Source of the DNA: Pseudomonadota bacterium
GTDB lineage: Bacteria; Pseudomonadota; Alphaproteobacteria; Sphingomonadales; Sphingomonadaceae
NCBI GenBank assembly: GCA_023387085.1
Contig: JAEWIL010000025.1
Coordinates: 1 to 21,619, forward strand
Direction: 5' to 3'
Length of the DNA stretch: 21,619 bases
The notes beneath the pieces are model-generated. The model did not search any database. It was not told the origin of the DNA and was given only the letters and a program-made list of their open reading frames with translations. This document shows, in pieces, positions 1 through 6,441 of the stretch. A program made the position numbers and the translations under genes. The number at the start of each line of letters is the position of its first letter. Position 1 is the first letter of the stretch.

Positions 1-1
1 T

Positions 2-127
2 GCCGCGGCCGCGGGCACGATGATCGTCGCCGGGGGCGCCGGCATGGCCGCCGCACGCGCAGGGGGCGGCGCCGCGCTTGGTGCCGTCCGCGCCGGGACG
101 TCGATGGGCGCGGCGGCTTCCACGGCA
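2..127 (+). pseudogene. trbL: TrbL-like conjugation protein, C-terminal fragment (5' end outside window)
   Basis: Read from base 2, the frame gives an Ala/Gly-rich stretch (AGGAGMAAARAGGGAALGAV) followed by RAGTSMGAAASTA. This low-complexity style, and the RAGTSMGAAASTA segment in particular, resemble the C-terminal region of TrbL, the polytopic membrane component of P-type conjugative type IV secretion. The similarity is recalled from the family and was not searched. After about base 127 the frame loses all resemblance and runs into unrelated codons up to a stop at 218-220. At the same point a different frame becomes a DUF2274-like tail. I infer a deletion that cut off the end of trbL together with the genes that normally follow it. 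The 5' part lies left of the window, so it cannot be seen whether the upstream gene is otherwise intact. Confidence 0.5.
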
Positions 128-288
128 TCCAGCTGCTACCGGACCTCGCCGAAGCGCTGCACGATTATGCGGCGGCCTATGAGGCCAGCTACGGAAGCGC
201 CGAGCCGGTGGCCGACTTGATCCCGGCGATGCTTGCGTCGTTCCTCGAAGGCGACCGCGAGTTCCAGAAGTTGCGTCGACCGAAATGA
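124..288 (+). pseudogene. DUF2274-like protein, 5'-truncated remnant
   Basis: In the frame ending with TGA at 286-288, the last ~50 codons read QLLPDLAEALHDYAAAYEAS, then SYG...EPVADLIPAMLASFLEGDREFQ and KLRRPK. This matches my memory of the C-terminal half of DUF2274 proteins, small proteins of unknown function encoded at the distal end of trb conjugation operons, just after trbI. The start codon and N-terminal half are missing: upstream of about base 124 the frame becomes arginine-rich noise, while the neighbouring frame is TrbL-like. Its stop codon overlaps the start of the following helix-turn-helix gene (ATGA, 285-288), which suggests the original operon continued without a gap into the recombination genes. 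Confidence 0.5.
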
Positions 289-677
289 CCGGCGCGGTCG
301 AGGAGGCGAGCGCAGCGCACCAGGCGGAGGATGGCGGCAAACCACCGGTCGTTCTCGATCTTCAGGCCGCGGCTGACCTCCTCCACGTCCATCCCAATAC
401 GCTTCGGTCCTACGCACAGTCCGGGCTCATCCCGGGCGCGAAGATTGGTCGGTTTTGGCGCTTTCTCGCTTGCGATCTTGTCGCTGCGGTCCGCGGGCGA
501 TATCCTGCGCCCGCACGAATGCAGCCAGATGCCTCAACCAAGGAGGCTAGCTTATGGCACTCTGGAAACGTGCAGCGACATATCACGTCGACATCACAGG
601 CCCGGACGGAAGCCGAATTAGACACACTACTGGCACCACTGACCGGACGAAAGCGAAGGAATATCACGACAAGCTGA
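285..677 (+). CDS. Excisionase-like helix-turn-helix DNA-binding protein
   Basis: This 130-residue protein has an AlpA/excisionase (MerR-like winged HTH) domain at about residues 23-70, with the pattern LDLQAAADLLHVHPNTLRSY followed by a wing ending in GRFWRFLACDL. Proteins of this kind sit next to integrases of conjugative elements and direct excision or regulate transfer genes; that role is inferred here. The start ATG overlaps the stop of the preceding DUF2274 remnant (ATGA), indicating translational coupling. The last 41 codons lie inside the integrase gene in another frame. The tail (ELDTLLAPLTGRKRRNITTS) looks like the C-terminus I associate with this family, so the overlap is probably genuine and not a lost stop codon. 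The precise function (excision, activation or repression) cannot be told from sequence. Confidence 0.75.
   Translation: MTGAVEEASAAHQAEDGGKPPVVLDLQAAADLLHVHPNTLRSYAQSGLIPGAKIGRFWRFLACDLVAAVRGRYPAPARMQPDASTKEASLWHSGNVQRHITSTSQARTEAELDTLLAPLTGRKRRNITTS
540..546 (+). promoter_or_regulatory. Strong Shine-Dalgarno site of the integrase gene
   Basis: AAGGAGG lies 7 bases upstream of the integrase ATG at 554. It is inside the coding sequence of the upstream HTH gene and fixes the integrase start despite the 124-bp overlap. Confidence 0.75.
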
Positions 678-1651
678 AGGCGCAGCTCTGGGACCTCAGC
701 CGACTGAAGCAAAAACCGAAGCGTTCATGGGACGAGGCGGCGCTGCGATGGCTGAAGGAGAAGGCGCACAAGAAGTCCCTTCGGGACGATGTGCAACGGA
801 TCCGCTGGTTCACCGGTCACTTGCGGGGGAAGACCCTCGATCAGATCGACCGGGGTCTCGTCGACGGACTGATCACGAAACATGTCCAGGCAACGGACCG
901 CACCAAGGACCTCTATGTCGCACTCATTCGCGGCATTTTCCGGATGGCGATGCGCGAGTGGGAATGGATCGATCATGCGCCGGCGTTCAAGACCTACGAG
1001 AAGGGCAAAAAGGTCAGAGTTCGATGGATAACCCACGAACAAGCGAGGACGCTTCTTCTCGAACTGCCTGAGCATCAGCGCGACGTGGTCGTGTTTGCCC
1101 TTGCCACTGGCCTGCGCCAGGGAAATGTTCTCGGCCTGACCTGGGACCGCGTCTTTCTGGAGCGGCGCCTCGCGACGATCGAGCATGGCGATACCAAGAA
1201 TGAGGACGCCCTCGGCGTCGCGCTCAACGATATCGCGATGGCCGTGCTTATACGGCGGCAGGGCAAGCACAAGACAGCAGTGTTCACCTATCGGGGCGAG
1301 CGGCTCCGGTCTGCGAACACAAAGGCATGGCGCAAAGCGCTCGTGCGTGCGGGGATCAGAGATTTCCGCTGGCACGATCTTCGCCATACCTGGGCGAGCT
1401 GGCTGCGGCAGGCAGGTGTTCCCACCTGGGTGCTTCAGGAACTCGGCGGCTGGAAATCGGAGTCGATGGTGCGGCGTTATGCCCATATGTCGACCGAGCA
1501 TTTGCAGCCCTATGCCGACCAGCTGGGATTCGAGCCTGACATCGAGCAGGAGCGCGTCCGAAAGCCCGAGGGAGCCTACGTCACAAATTCACCTACAAAG
1601 CCTGCCGCAAACAGGCTGCGACTGGTGGCTTTTGATGGCGTAACTGTCTGA
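554..1651 (+). CDS. Tyrosine recombinase / integrase of an integrative element
   Basis: This 365-residue phage-type integrase catalyses site-specific insertion and excision. There is a SAM-like core-binding domain at about residues 55-140 and a catalytic domain at about 155-320. The catalytic set is visible and complete: R188 (ATGLRQGNVLGL), K215 (TKN), H274-x-x-R277 (HDLRHTW), W300 in the usual His/Trp position (GGWKSES) and nucleophile Y309 (RRYAHMS). The start at 554 is supported by a perfect AAGGAGG. The gene reads directly toward the 3' end of tRNA-Lys, with only 17 bp between its stop and the tRNA CCA, the classic layout of an integrase beside its attachment site. It overlaps the upstream HTH gene by 124 bp. 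All key residues are present, so the enzyme may still be active although the transfer genes upstream look deleted. Confidence 0.93.
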   Translation: MALWKRAATYHVDITGPDGSRIRHTTGTTDRTKAKEYHDKLKAQLWDLSRLKQKPKRSWDEAALRWLKEKAHKKSLRDDVQRIRWFTGHLRGKTLDQIDRGLVDGLITKHVQATDRTKDLYVALIRGIFRMAMREWEWIDHAPAFKTYEKGKKVRVRWITHEQARTLLLELPEHQRDVVVFALATGLRQGNVLGLTWDRVFLERRLATIEHGDTKNEDALGVALNDIAMAVLIRRQGKHKTAVFTYRGERLRSANTKAWRKALVRAGIRDFRWHDLRHTWASWLRQAGVPTWVLQELGGWKSESMVRRYAHMSTEHLQPYADQLGFEPDIEQERVRKPEGAYVTNSPTKPAANRLRLVAFDGVTV

Positions 1652-1668
1652 ATACAAAGGCGAAGGGA

Positions 1669-1713
1669 TGGTGAGCCCTGCTGGGTTCGAACCAGCGACC
1701 TACTGATTAAAAG
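1669..1713. other. Probable attachment site (3' part of tRNA-Lys)
   Basis: Tyrosine recombinases of this type commonly insert into the 3' part of tRNA genes, leaving the tRNA intact and a direct repeat of its end at the far side of the element. Here the integrase points at, and stops 17 bp from, the tRNA-Lys CCA end. I therefore infer that one att junction lies between the CCA end and the anticodon loop. The matching repeat should lie left of the window and is not visible here, so the exact core cannot be set. Confidence 0.5.
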
Positions 1714-1744
1714 TCAGTTGCTCTACCGACTGAGCTAAGGGCCC
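1669..1744 (-). tRNA. tRNA-Lys, anticodon UUU
   Basis: On the minus strand this 76-nt sequence folds as a standard tRNA. The acceptor stem GGGCCCT pairs with AGGGCTC (one G-U pair). The D-arm contains AGCTCAGTCGGTAGAGC. The anticodon stem ACTGA/TCAGT holds the loop CTTTTAA, with anticodon TTT at 1711-1709. The T-arm is CTGGTTCGAACCAG and a CCA end is encoded (TGG at 1669-1671 on the plus strand). It lies 44 bp downstream of folK on the same strand and is the probable insertion target of the neighbouring integrase. Confidence 0.97.
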
Positions 1745-1788
1745 ATCGTGGCGCCAGGATTTTTTGACGCCCGAAGTGAGCCGCCGCC

Positions 1789-2310
1789 CTAGTGCGCCTT
1801 GACGTTCCGGTCAACCGGCTTGGGGCGCATAAGGCGCGCCGCGAGTTGACGGACGGTTTTCGCGGCAAGCGGGTGGCGCCAATCGGGTGAGATCGCGCGA
1901 AGCGGGCCGAGAACGAAAGCGCGGCTTGTCATCGCGGGATGCGGAATCACTAGGTCGGCTTCGCTCCAGGCGCCTTCGGACCATAGCAATATGTCGAGAT
2001 CGAGGGTCCGCGCGCTCCAGCGTTGGCCGGTACGGCGTCCGAAATCCGCTTCGATCTGCTGGAGCCGCTCCAGCATTTCGGGCGGGCTCAGCCAAGACGC
2101 AACGAGGACGACGGCATTGGCGTAACGCCGCCGCGACGGCCCGAGCGGTTCGCTGGTGATGATCGGGCTGGCGTCGACCGGTTCGATGTCTTCGCTTTCG
2201 AGGGCATCGAGCGCCGCGAGCAATATTCGTCGCGGGTCGCCATGGCGGGCATGGCGGCGGTTCGAGCCAAGGCCGATCGCATAAAGCGGCAGGGGCGTTG
2301 CGCTGGTCAT
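1789..2310 (-). CDS. folK: 2-amino-4-hydroxy-6-hydroxymethyldihydropteridine pyrophosphokinase
   Basis: This 173-residue cytosolic HPPK transfers pyrophosphate from ATP to 6-hydroxymethyl-7,8-dihydropterin in folate synthesis. Visible family features are GLGSN at 13-17, the metal and ATP-binding segment RWSARTLDLDILLW at 97-110 with D104 and D106, the IPHP turn at 122-125 and the RAFVLGPL segment at 130-137. I chose the ATG at 2308-2310 because MTSATPLPLYAIGLGSN gives the normal family length. The open frame extends about 70 codons further upstream with an atypical Arg-rich sequence. The gene diverges from the uracil-DNA glycosylase gene with 23 bp between starts, so their promoters must be very compact or lie inside the opposite gene. 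tRNA-Lys lies just downstream on the same strand. Confidence 0.93.
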   Translation of the reverse strand: MTSATPLPLYAIGLGSNRRHARHGDPRRILLAALDALESEDIEPVDASPIITSEPLGPSRRRYANAVVLVASWLSPPEMLERLQQIEADFGRRTGQRWSARTLDLDILLWSEGAWSEADLVIPHPAMTSRAFVLGPLRAISPDWRHPLAAKTVRQLAARLMRPKPVDRNVKAH

Positions 2311-2333
2311 CGCCGAGCGCCTATCGCAGCACG

Positions 2334-3023
2334 ATGGACATTGTAAGCCCCTTGCCCGGAACCGAACCGCCGCGCGATTGCCAGCGTTGCCCACGGCTCG
2401 TCGCGTTCCGGGGCGAATGTCGGGCAGAATATCCCGACTGGTGGAATGCGCCGGTCTACGCCTTTGGCGACTCCAGGGCCTGGCTCGCCTTCGCGGGATT
2501 GGCGCCTGGAAAACATGGGGCAAACCGGACCGGACGGCCGTTTACGGGCGATTATGCCGGCGATCTGCTGTTCGCGACGCTCGCCGCATTCGGTCTTAGC
2601 AAGGGGCGATATGCGGCGCGGGTCGATGACGGGCTGACGCTCGACGGGGCGATCATCGTCAACAGCGTCAAATGCCTGCCGCCGCAGAACAAGCCGACGC
2701 CCGAAGAAATCGCGGCCTGCCGTCCGTTCTTCGAAACCCAGCTTGCGGCACTGCCGACGGTCCGGGTGATTATCGCGCTCGGCCGCATCGCTCATGATGC
2801 GGTCTTACGCGCGGCGAGGCTTCGCCTTGCGGCTTATCCGTTCGCCCATGGCGCGGTTCATGCGCTTCCCGATGGCCGCCATCTCGTCGATAGTTATCAT
2901 TGCTCGCGCTACAACACGAACACTGGGCGGCTGACGGCGGAGATGTTCGCGGACGTCTTTCGGTCCGCGCTGACGCTCCGCGATCAGACCAGCGGGCGGA
3001 ATTCCTCGACGATGGCGCGGTAA
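2334..3023 (+). CDS. Uracil-DNA glycosylase, family 5 (UDGb-like, Fe-S)
   Basis: This 229-residue DNA-repair glycosylase removes uracil (and in family 5 often other deaminated bases) from DNA. Motif 1, GLAPGKHGANRTGRPFTGD, is at residues 55-73 and is characteristic of family 5, which lacks the Asp/Asn water activator of classic Ung. Motif 3, HCSRYNTNTGRLT, is at 189-201. Four cysteines (C16, C19, C114, C129) match the [4Fe-4S] ligands. I chose the ATG at 2334 (MDIVSPLPG) over an in-frame ATG at 2298, which lies inside folK. The 3' end overlaps the converging rppH gene by 40 bp. Family assignment is firm; substrate range cannot be read from sequence. Confidence 0.9.
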   Translation: MDIVSPLPGTEPPRDCQRCPRLVAFRGECRAEYPDWWNAPVYAFGDSRAWLAFAGLAPGKHGANRTGRPFTGDYAGDLLFATLAAFGLSKGRYAARVDDGLTLDGAIIVNSVKCLPPQNKPTPEEIAACRPFFETQLAALPTVRVIIALGRIAHDAVLRAARLRLAAYPFAHGAVHALPDGRHLVDSYHCSRYNTNTGRLTAEMFADVFRSALTLRDQTSGRNSSTMAR

Positions 3024-3457
3024 AGCTGGCGTTTGAACGGGACGATGAGCTTTTCGAGCTCGTCGAGCTCGGCCCAGCGCCACGCGCGGAATTCCTGGTG
3101 CTTGGTCGCGATATCGACGTCGCTATCCTCGCCCATGAAGCGCATCAGGAACCAGAACTGGCGCTGACCGCGATATTTGCCGCCCCACATCTTGCCCATC
3201 AGGTGGTCGGGCAGGTCATAGAAATGCTCGGTCTTGCTGCGTGCAATGACCTCGACGAGACCGCCGTGAACGCCGGTTTCCTCGCCCAGTTCGCGGATCG
3301 CGGCTTCCTCGGCCTCTTCGCCGGGGTCGATCCCGCCCTGCGGCATCTGCCACGCCTCGCTGGACGAATCGAGACGCTGGCCGACAAAGACGCGGCCATC
3401 GCGATTCGCCAGCATGACGCCGGCGCAGGGGCGGTAGGGTAGATTGTCGTCGCTCAT
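2984..3457 (-). CDS. rppH: RNA pyrophosphohydrolase (Nudix)
   Basis: This 157-residue Nudix hydrolase converts 5'-triphosphate ends of mRNA to monophosphate, which triggers RNase E-dependent decay. The Nudix box is complete at residues 41-63: G41, E47, then R55-E56-L57-x-E59-E60-x-G62-V63. The N-terminal LPYRPCAGVML, the WQMPQGGIDPGE segment and the KYRGQRQFWFLMRF segment are typical of RppH/ialA proteins, and the length matches. The start ATG overlaps the stop of the upstream esterase gene by 4 bp (3454-3457), so the two are one translationally coupled operon. The last 40 bp overlap the converging UDG gene. Alphaproteobacterial homologues are also annotated as (di)nucleoside polyphosphate hydrolase. 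Confidence 0.93.
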   Translation of the reverse strand: MSDDNLPYRPCAGVMLANRDGRVFVGQRLDSSSEAWQMPQGGIDPGEEAEEAAIRELGEETGVHGGLVEVIARSKTEHFYDLPDHLMGKMWGGKYRGQRQFWFLMRFMGEDSDVDIATKHQEFRAWRWAELDELEKLIVPFKRQLYRAIVEEFRPLV

Positions 3458-4395
3458 GCGGTGGCTTCGGTGACGATCGCTTTCAAGGCTGTCAAGGCGC
3501 CGCTGATGTCCTGCTTCGCGCTCGGGATCGCCTGCGACAGGTTGATAAAGCCGTGAATCGTACCGGCAGCTTCACGATATACGGTCGTCACACCGGCTTC
3601 GATCAGCTTTGCTGCATAGGCGCGGCCTTGGTCGCGCAGCGGATCGAGGCCGGCGGTCACCAGCACGGTCGGCGGCAGGCCTTCGGCGGGGAAATCGAGC
3701 GGGGAGGCGCGGTAATCGGCGGGGTCGGGGGCATATTGGCTGCGGAACCAGGTCATACTGCCCTGCGTCAGCAGGAAGCCTTCGCGGAAATCGCGATAAC
3801 TCGGCCAGTCTTCGCGCGCCGCCGTCGAAGGGTATATGGGGTGAATTGCGAGCACAGGCTTCGACGCCGGCTTGTCGCGCAGGGTGATCGCCGTCACGAT
3901 GGTAAGGTTGCCGCCGGCGCTCTCGCCAGCCAGCACAAGACCCGTACACGGGATATTGTCGGCGACCCAGCGGGTTGCGGCCTCGCAATCCTCGGGCGCG
4001 GCGGGGAAGGGATGTTCGGGCGCGAGGCGATAATCGACTGCGATCACGGGCATATCGAGCTGCCGCGCGGCTTCCGCGCACCAGCCGTCGTGCGTATCGA
4101 GGTCGCCGATCACCCACCCGCCGCCATGATAGAAGACGAGCACGGGACCAGCTTCGCGGTCGGGGCGATTGTCATAGATACGGATCGCGATTTCCCCCGC
4201 GGGACCCGGAATGTTGCGGTCCTCGACCTTCTGGATATCCCCGCGCGGGCTGCCGGCCATTTTCGCCATCGCCCGGAACATCCCGCGCGCACCCTCGGGC
4301 GGAAGCTCCTCCATCTTCGGGCCTTCCTGCGCGTTAAGAAAAGCCAGAAAAGCGGCCACATCGGGGCGCGTATAGTGAGTGGTGCCGTCGGTCAT
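3454..4395 (-). CDS. Alpha/beta hydrolase of the hormone-sensitive-lipase family
   Basis: This 313-residue cytosolic carboxylesterase-like enzyme has no signal peptide. The oxyanion-hole motif HGGGW begins at H90, the nucleophile elbow GESAG carries S159, and the acid and base are D251 (GLDPLRD) and H281 (TIHGF), a complete triad of the HSL/bacterial esterase family IV. The natural ester substrate cannot be told. I prefer the ATG at 4395 (MTDGTTHY): GAAGGG lies 9 bases upstream of it, but directly abuts the alternative ATG at 4404. The gene is coupled to rppH by a 4-bp overlap and diverges from korA. Confidence 0.88.
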   Translation of the reverse strand: MTDGTTHYTRPDVAAFLAFLNAQEGPKMEELPPEGARGMFRAMAKMAGSPRGDIQKVEDRNIPGPAGEIAIRIYDNRPDREAGPVLVFYHGGGWVIGDLDTHDGWCAEAARQLDMPVIAVDYRLAPEHPFPAAPEDCEAATRWVADNIPCTGLVLAGESAGGNLTIVTAITLRDKPASKPVLAIHPIYPSTAAREDWPSYRDFREGFLLTQGSMTWFRSQYAPDPADYRASPLDFPAEGLPPTVLVTAGLDPLRDQGRAYAAKLIEAGVTTVYREAAGTIHGFINLSQAIPSAKQDISGALTALKAIVTEATA

Positions 4396-4581
4396 CCTGT
4401 CCATCCCTTCGCTGTTTTCTGCGGACAGCTATTCGGCATCGGAGGCGCAAATTCAATCGCGAAATGAAACCGACCTCAGCTTGATCCTTTGCGGCGCACA
4501 ATTTTTTCTGAATTGCCGCGAGCGTCGCAGAGGCCTAGGCCAGCGTTACAGGTTCGCAAGATTCAAAGGCAGACTCAGAAA
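4396..4581. promoter_or_regulatory. Divergent intergenic region, esterase / korA
   Basis: About 186 bp separate the two divergent starts and must hold promoters for both operons. There is an AT-rich patch at 4499-4510 (ACAATTTTTTCT) and a 10-bp palindrome GGCCTAGGCC at 4532-4541. A TTGATC at 4481 is a possible -35 toward korA, but no well-spaced -10 follows. I cannot assign a definite promoter. Confidence 0.4.
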
Positions 4582-6441
4582 ATGGCGACAGCGGTAGAGG
4601 ACCGGGCCGACAATCGGCAGTCCCCCCTTTCCGCCGCGGTAGTGGTTCGATTCGCAGGTGACAGCGGAGACGGAATGCAGCTGACCGGTGGTCAGTTCAC
4701 CCTTTCGTCTGCGCTGGCGGGCAACGATTTTGCGACCTTTCCCGACTTTCCCGCCGAAATCCGCGCGCCGCAGGGCACGTTGTTCGGCGTGTCGGCGTTC
4801 CAGATCAACTTCGGGTCGTCGGCAATCGACACCGCGGGCGATGCGCCCGACGTGCTCGTCGCGATGAACCCCGCAGCATTGAAAACCAATGTGCCGCAGC
4901 TCAAGCAGGGCGGGCTCATCATCGCCGACGAGGGCGAGTTCAACGACCGCAACCTCGCCAAGGCAAAATATGACGCCAATCCGCTCGAGGATGGCAGCCT
5001 CGCGAAATGGCAGCTTCTGAAGCTCAACATCAGTCAGCTCACTATGGACGCCGTCAAGCCGTTCGGGCTCGGCAACAAGGAAGCGCTGCGCTGCAAGAAT
5101 ATGTGGACGCTGGGGCTGGCGCTCTGGATGTTCGACCGCGACCGCCAGCCGCTGATCGACTGGCTCAATGGCAAATTCGCCAAGGCGCCCGATCTTGCCG
5201 CGGCCAACATCGCGGCGCTCAACGCCGGGCATGCGTATGGCGAGACCGCCGAGCTTTCGGGGCCGCTGAAGCAGCATCATGTCGATCCGGCGCCGGTTGC
5301 GCCGGGGCTCTATCGTACGCTGACGGGTGCCGAAGGCATCGCGCTGGGCCTCGTCGCGGGTGCGCAGCTGGCGAAACTGCCGATGTTTTTCGGTGGCTAC
5401 CCGATCACGCCTGCCTCCGCGATCCTGCATCATCTGTCGCGGCTGAAGGAATATGACGTCACGACCTTCCAGGCCGAGGACGAGATCGCGGCGATCTGCT
5501 CGGCAATCGGCGCGAGCTATGGCGGCTCGCTGGGCGTGACCTCTTCTTCAGGTCCGGGCATCGCACTGAAAGGCGAGGCGATGGGCCTTGCGATCATGAC
5601 CGAGTTGCCGCTGGTGATCGTCAATTCGCAGCGTGGCGGTCCCTCGACGGGCTTGCCTACCAAGACCGAACAGTCCGACCTGTATCAAGCGGTGTACGGC
5701 CGAAACGGCGACGCGCCGATGCCGGTGATCGCGGCGCGTTCGCCCGGCGACGCGTTCGAATGCGCGATCGAGGCGGTGCGGATCGCTGTCCAATATATGA
5801 CCCCGGTGATGCTGCTCACCGATGGCTATATCGCCAACGCCGCCGAGCCGTGGGCGGTGCCCGACCTGGCGACCTATGAAGCCTTCCCGGTCGAGTTCCT
5901 GACCGAAGTGCCGGAGGGTGGTTTCAAGCCCTATGGCCGCGACGAGAAGCTCGCGCGGCCGTGGGTCAAGCCCGGCACACCCGGCCTGCTCCACCGCATC
6001 GGCGGGATCGAGAAGGAAGTCGATACCGGCCATATCAACTATGCGCCGGCGAACCACCAGGCGATGACTGACATCCGCAAGGACAAGATCGACGGCATCA
6101 AGGTGCCCGACCAGATCGTCGAACTTGGCGCCGAGGGCGGCAAGCTCGCAGTGGTGGGGTGGGGTTCGACCTTCGGCCCGATCCATCAGGCGGTGCGGCG
6201 GAAGCGCGCCGAGGGCAAGGATGTCAGCCACGTCCATATCCGCCATATCTGGCCGCTGCCCGCCAATCTCGGCGAATTGCTCAAAAGCTATGACAAGGTG
6301 ATCGTGCCCGAAATGAATACCGGCCAATTGAAGACCGTGCTGCGCGACCAGTATCTGGTCGATGCGAAGCCCGTGAACAAGGTTTCGGGCCAGCCCTTCA
6401 CTATCGCCGAAATCGAAGCCGCGATCGAGGGAGCCCTCTGA
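4582..6441 (+). CDS. korA: 2-oxoglutarate:ferredoxin oxidoreductase, fused gamma-alpha subunit
   Basis: This 619-residue subunit of the CoA-dependent 2-oxoacid:ferredoxin oxidoreductase works with KorB to interconvert 2-oxoglutarate and succinyl-CoA using ferredoxin. The gamma domain is at the N-terminus (FAGDSGDGMQLTGGQF, about 24-39; GVSAFQINFGS). It is fused to the alpha domain, which has GGYPITPAS from about residue 271, the QAEDEIAAI segment, SSSGPG at about 321-326 and RGGPSTGLPTKTEQ from about 351. Length and fusion match the long KorA type found in aerobic bacteria. The start at 4582 (MATAVEDRAD) is preferred over an upstream in-frame ATG at 4489, which adds an atypical Arg-rich leader. 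The stop overlaps the korB start (TGATG). No ferredoxin gene is in the window. Confidence 0.94.
   Translation: MATAVEDRADNRQSPLSAAVVVRFAGDSGDGMQLTGGQFTLSSALAGNDFATFPDFPAEIRAPQGTLFGVSAFQINFGSSAIDTAGDAPDVLVAMNPAALKTNVPQLKQGGLIIADEGEFNDRNLAKAKYDANPLEDGSLAKWQLLKLNISQLTMDAVKPFGLGNKEALRCKNMWTLGLALWMFDRDRQPLIDWLNGKFAKAPDLAAANIAALNAGHAYGETAELSGPLKQHHVDPAPVAPGLYRTLTGAEGIALGLVAGAQLAKLPMFFGGYPITPASAILHHLSRLKEYDVTTFQAEDEIAAICSAIGASYGGSLGVTSSSGPGIALKGEAMGLAIMTELPLVIVNSQRGGPSTGLPTKTEQSDLYQAVYGRNGDAPMPVIAARSPGDAFECAIEAVRIAVQYMTPVMLLTDGYIANAAEPWAVPDLATYEAFPVEFLTEVPEGGFKPYGRDEKLARPWVKPGTPGLLHRIGGIEKEVDTGHINYAPANHQAMTDIRKDKIDGIKVPDQIVELGAEGGKLAVVGWGSTFGPIHQAVRRKRAEGKDVSHVHIRHIWPLPANLGELLKSYDKVIVPEMNTGQLKTVLRDQYLVDAKPVNKVSGQPFTIAEIEAAIEGAL

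Noticed and set aside
4532..4541. Palindrome GGCCTAGGCC upstream of korA
   Set aside because: A 10-bp GC-rich palindrome without flanking symmetry or promoter context may occur by chance in DNA of this composition.
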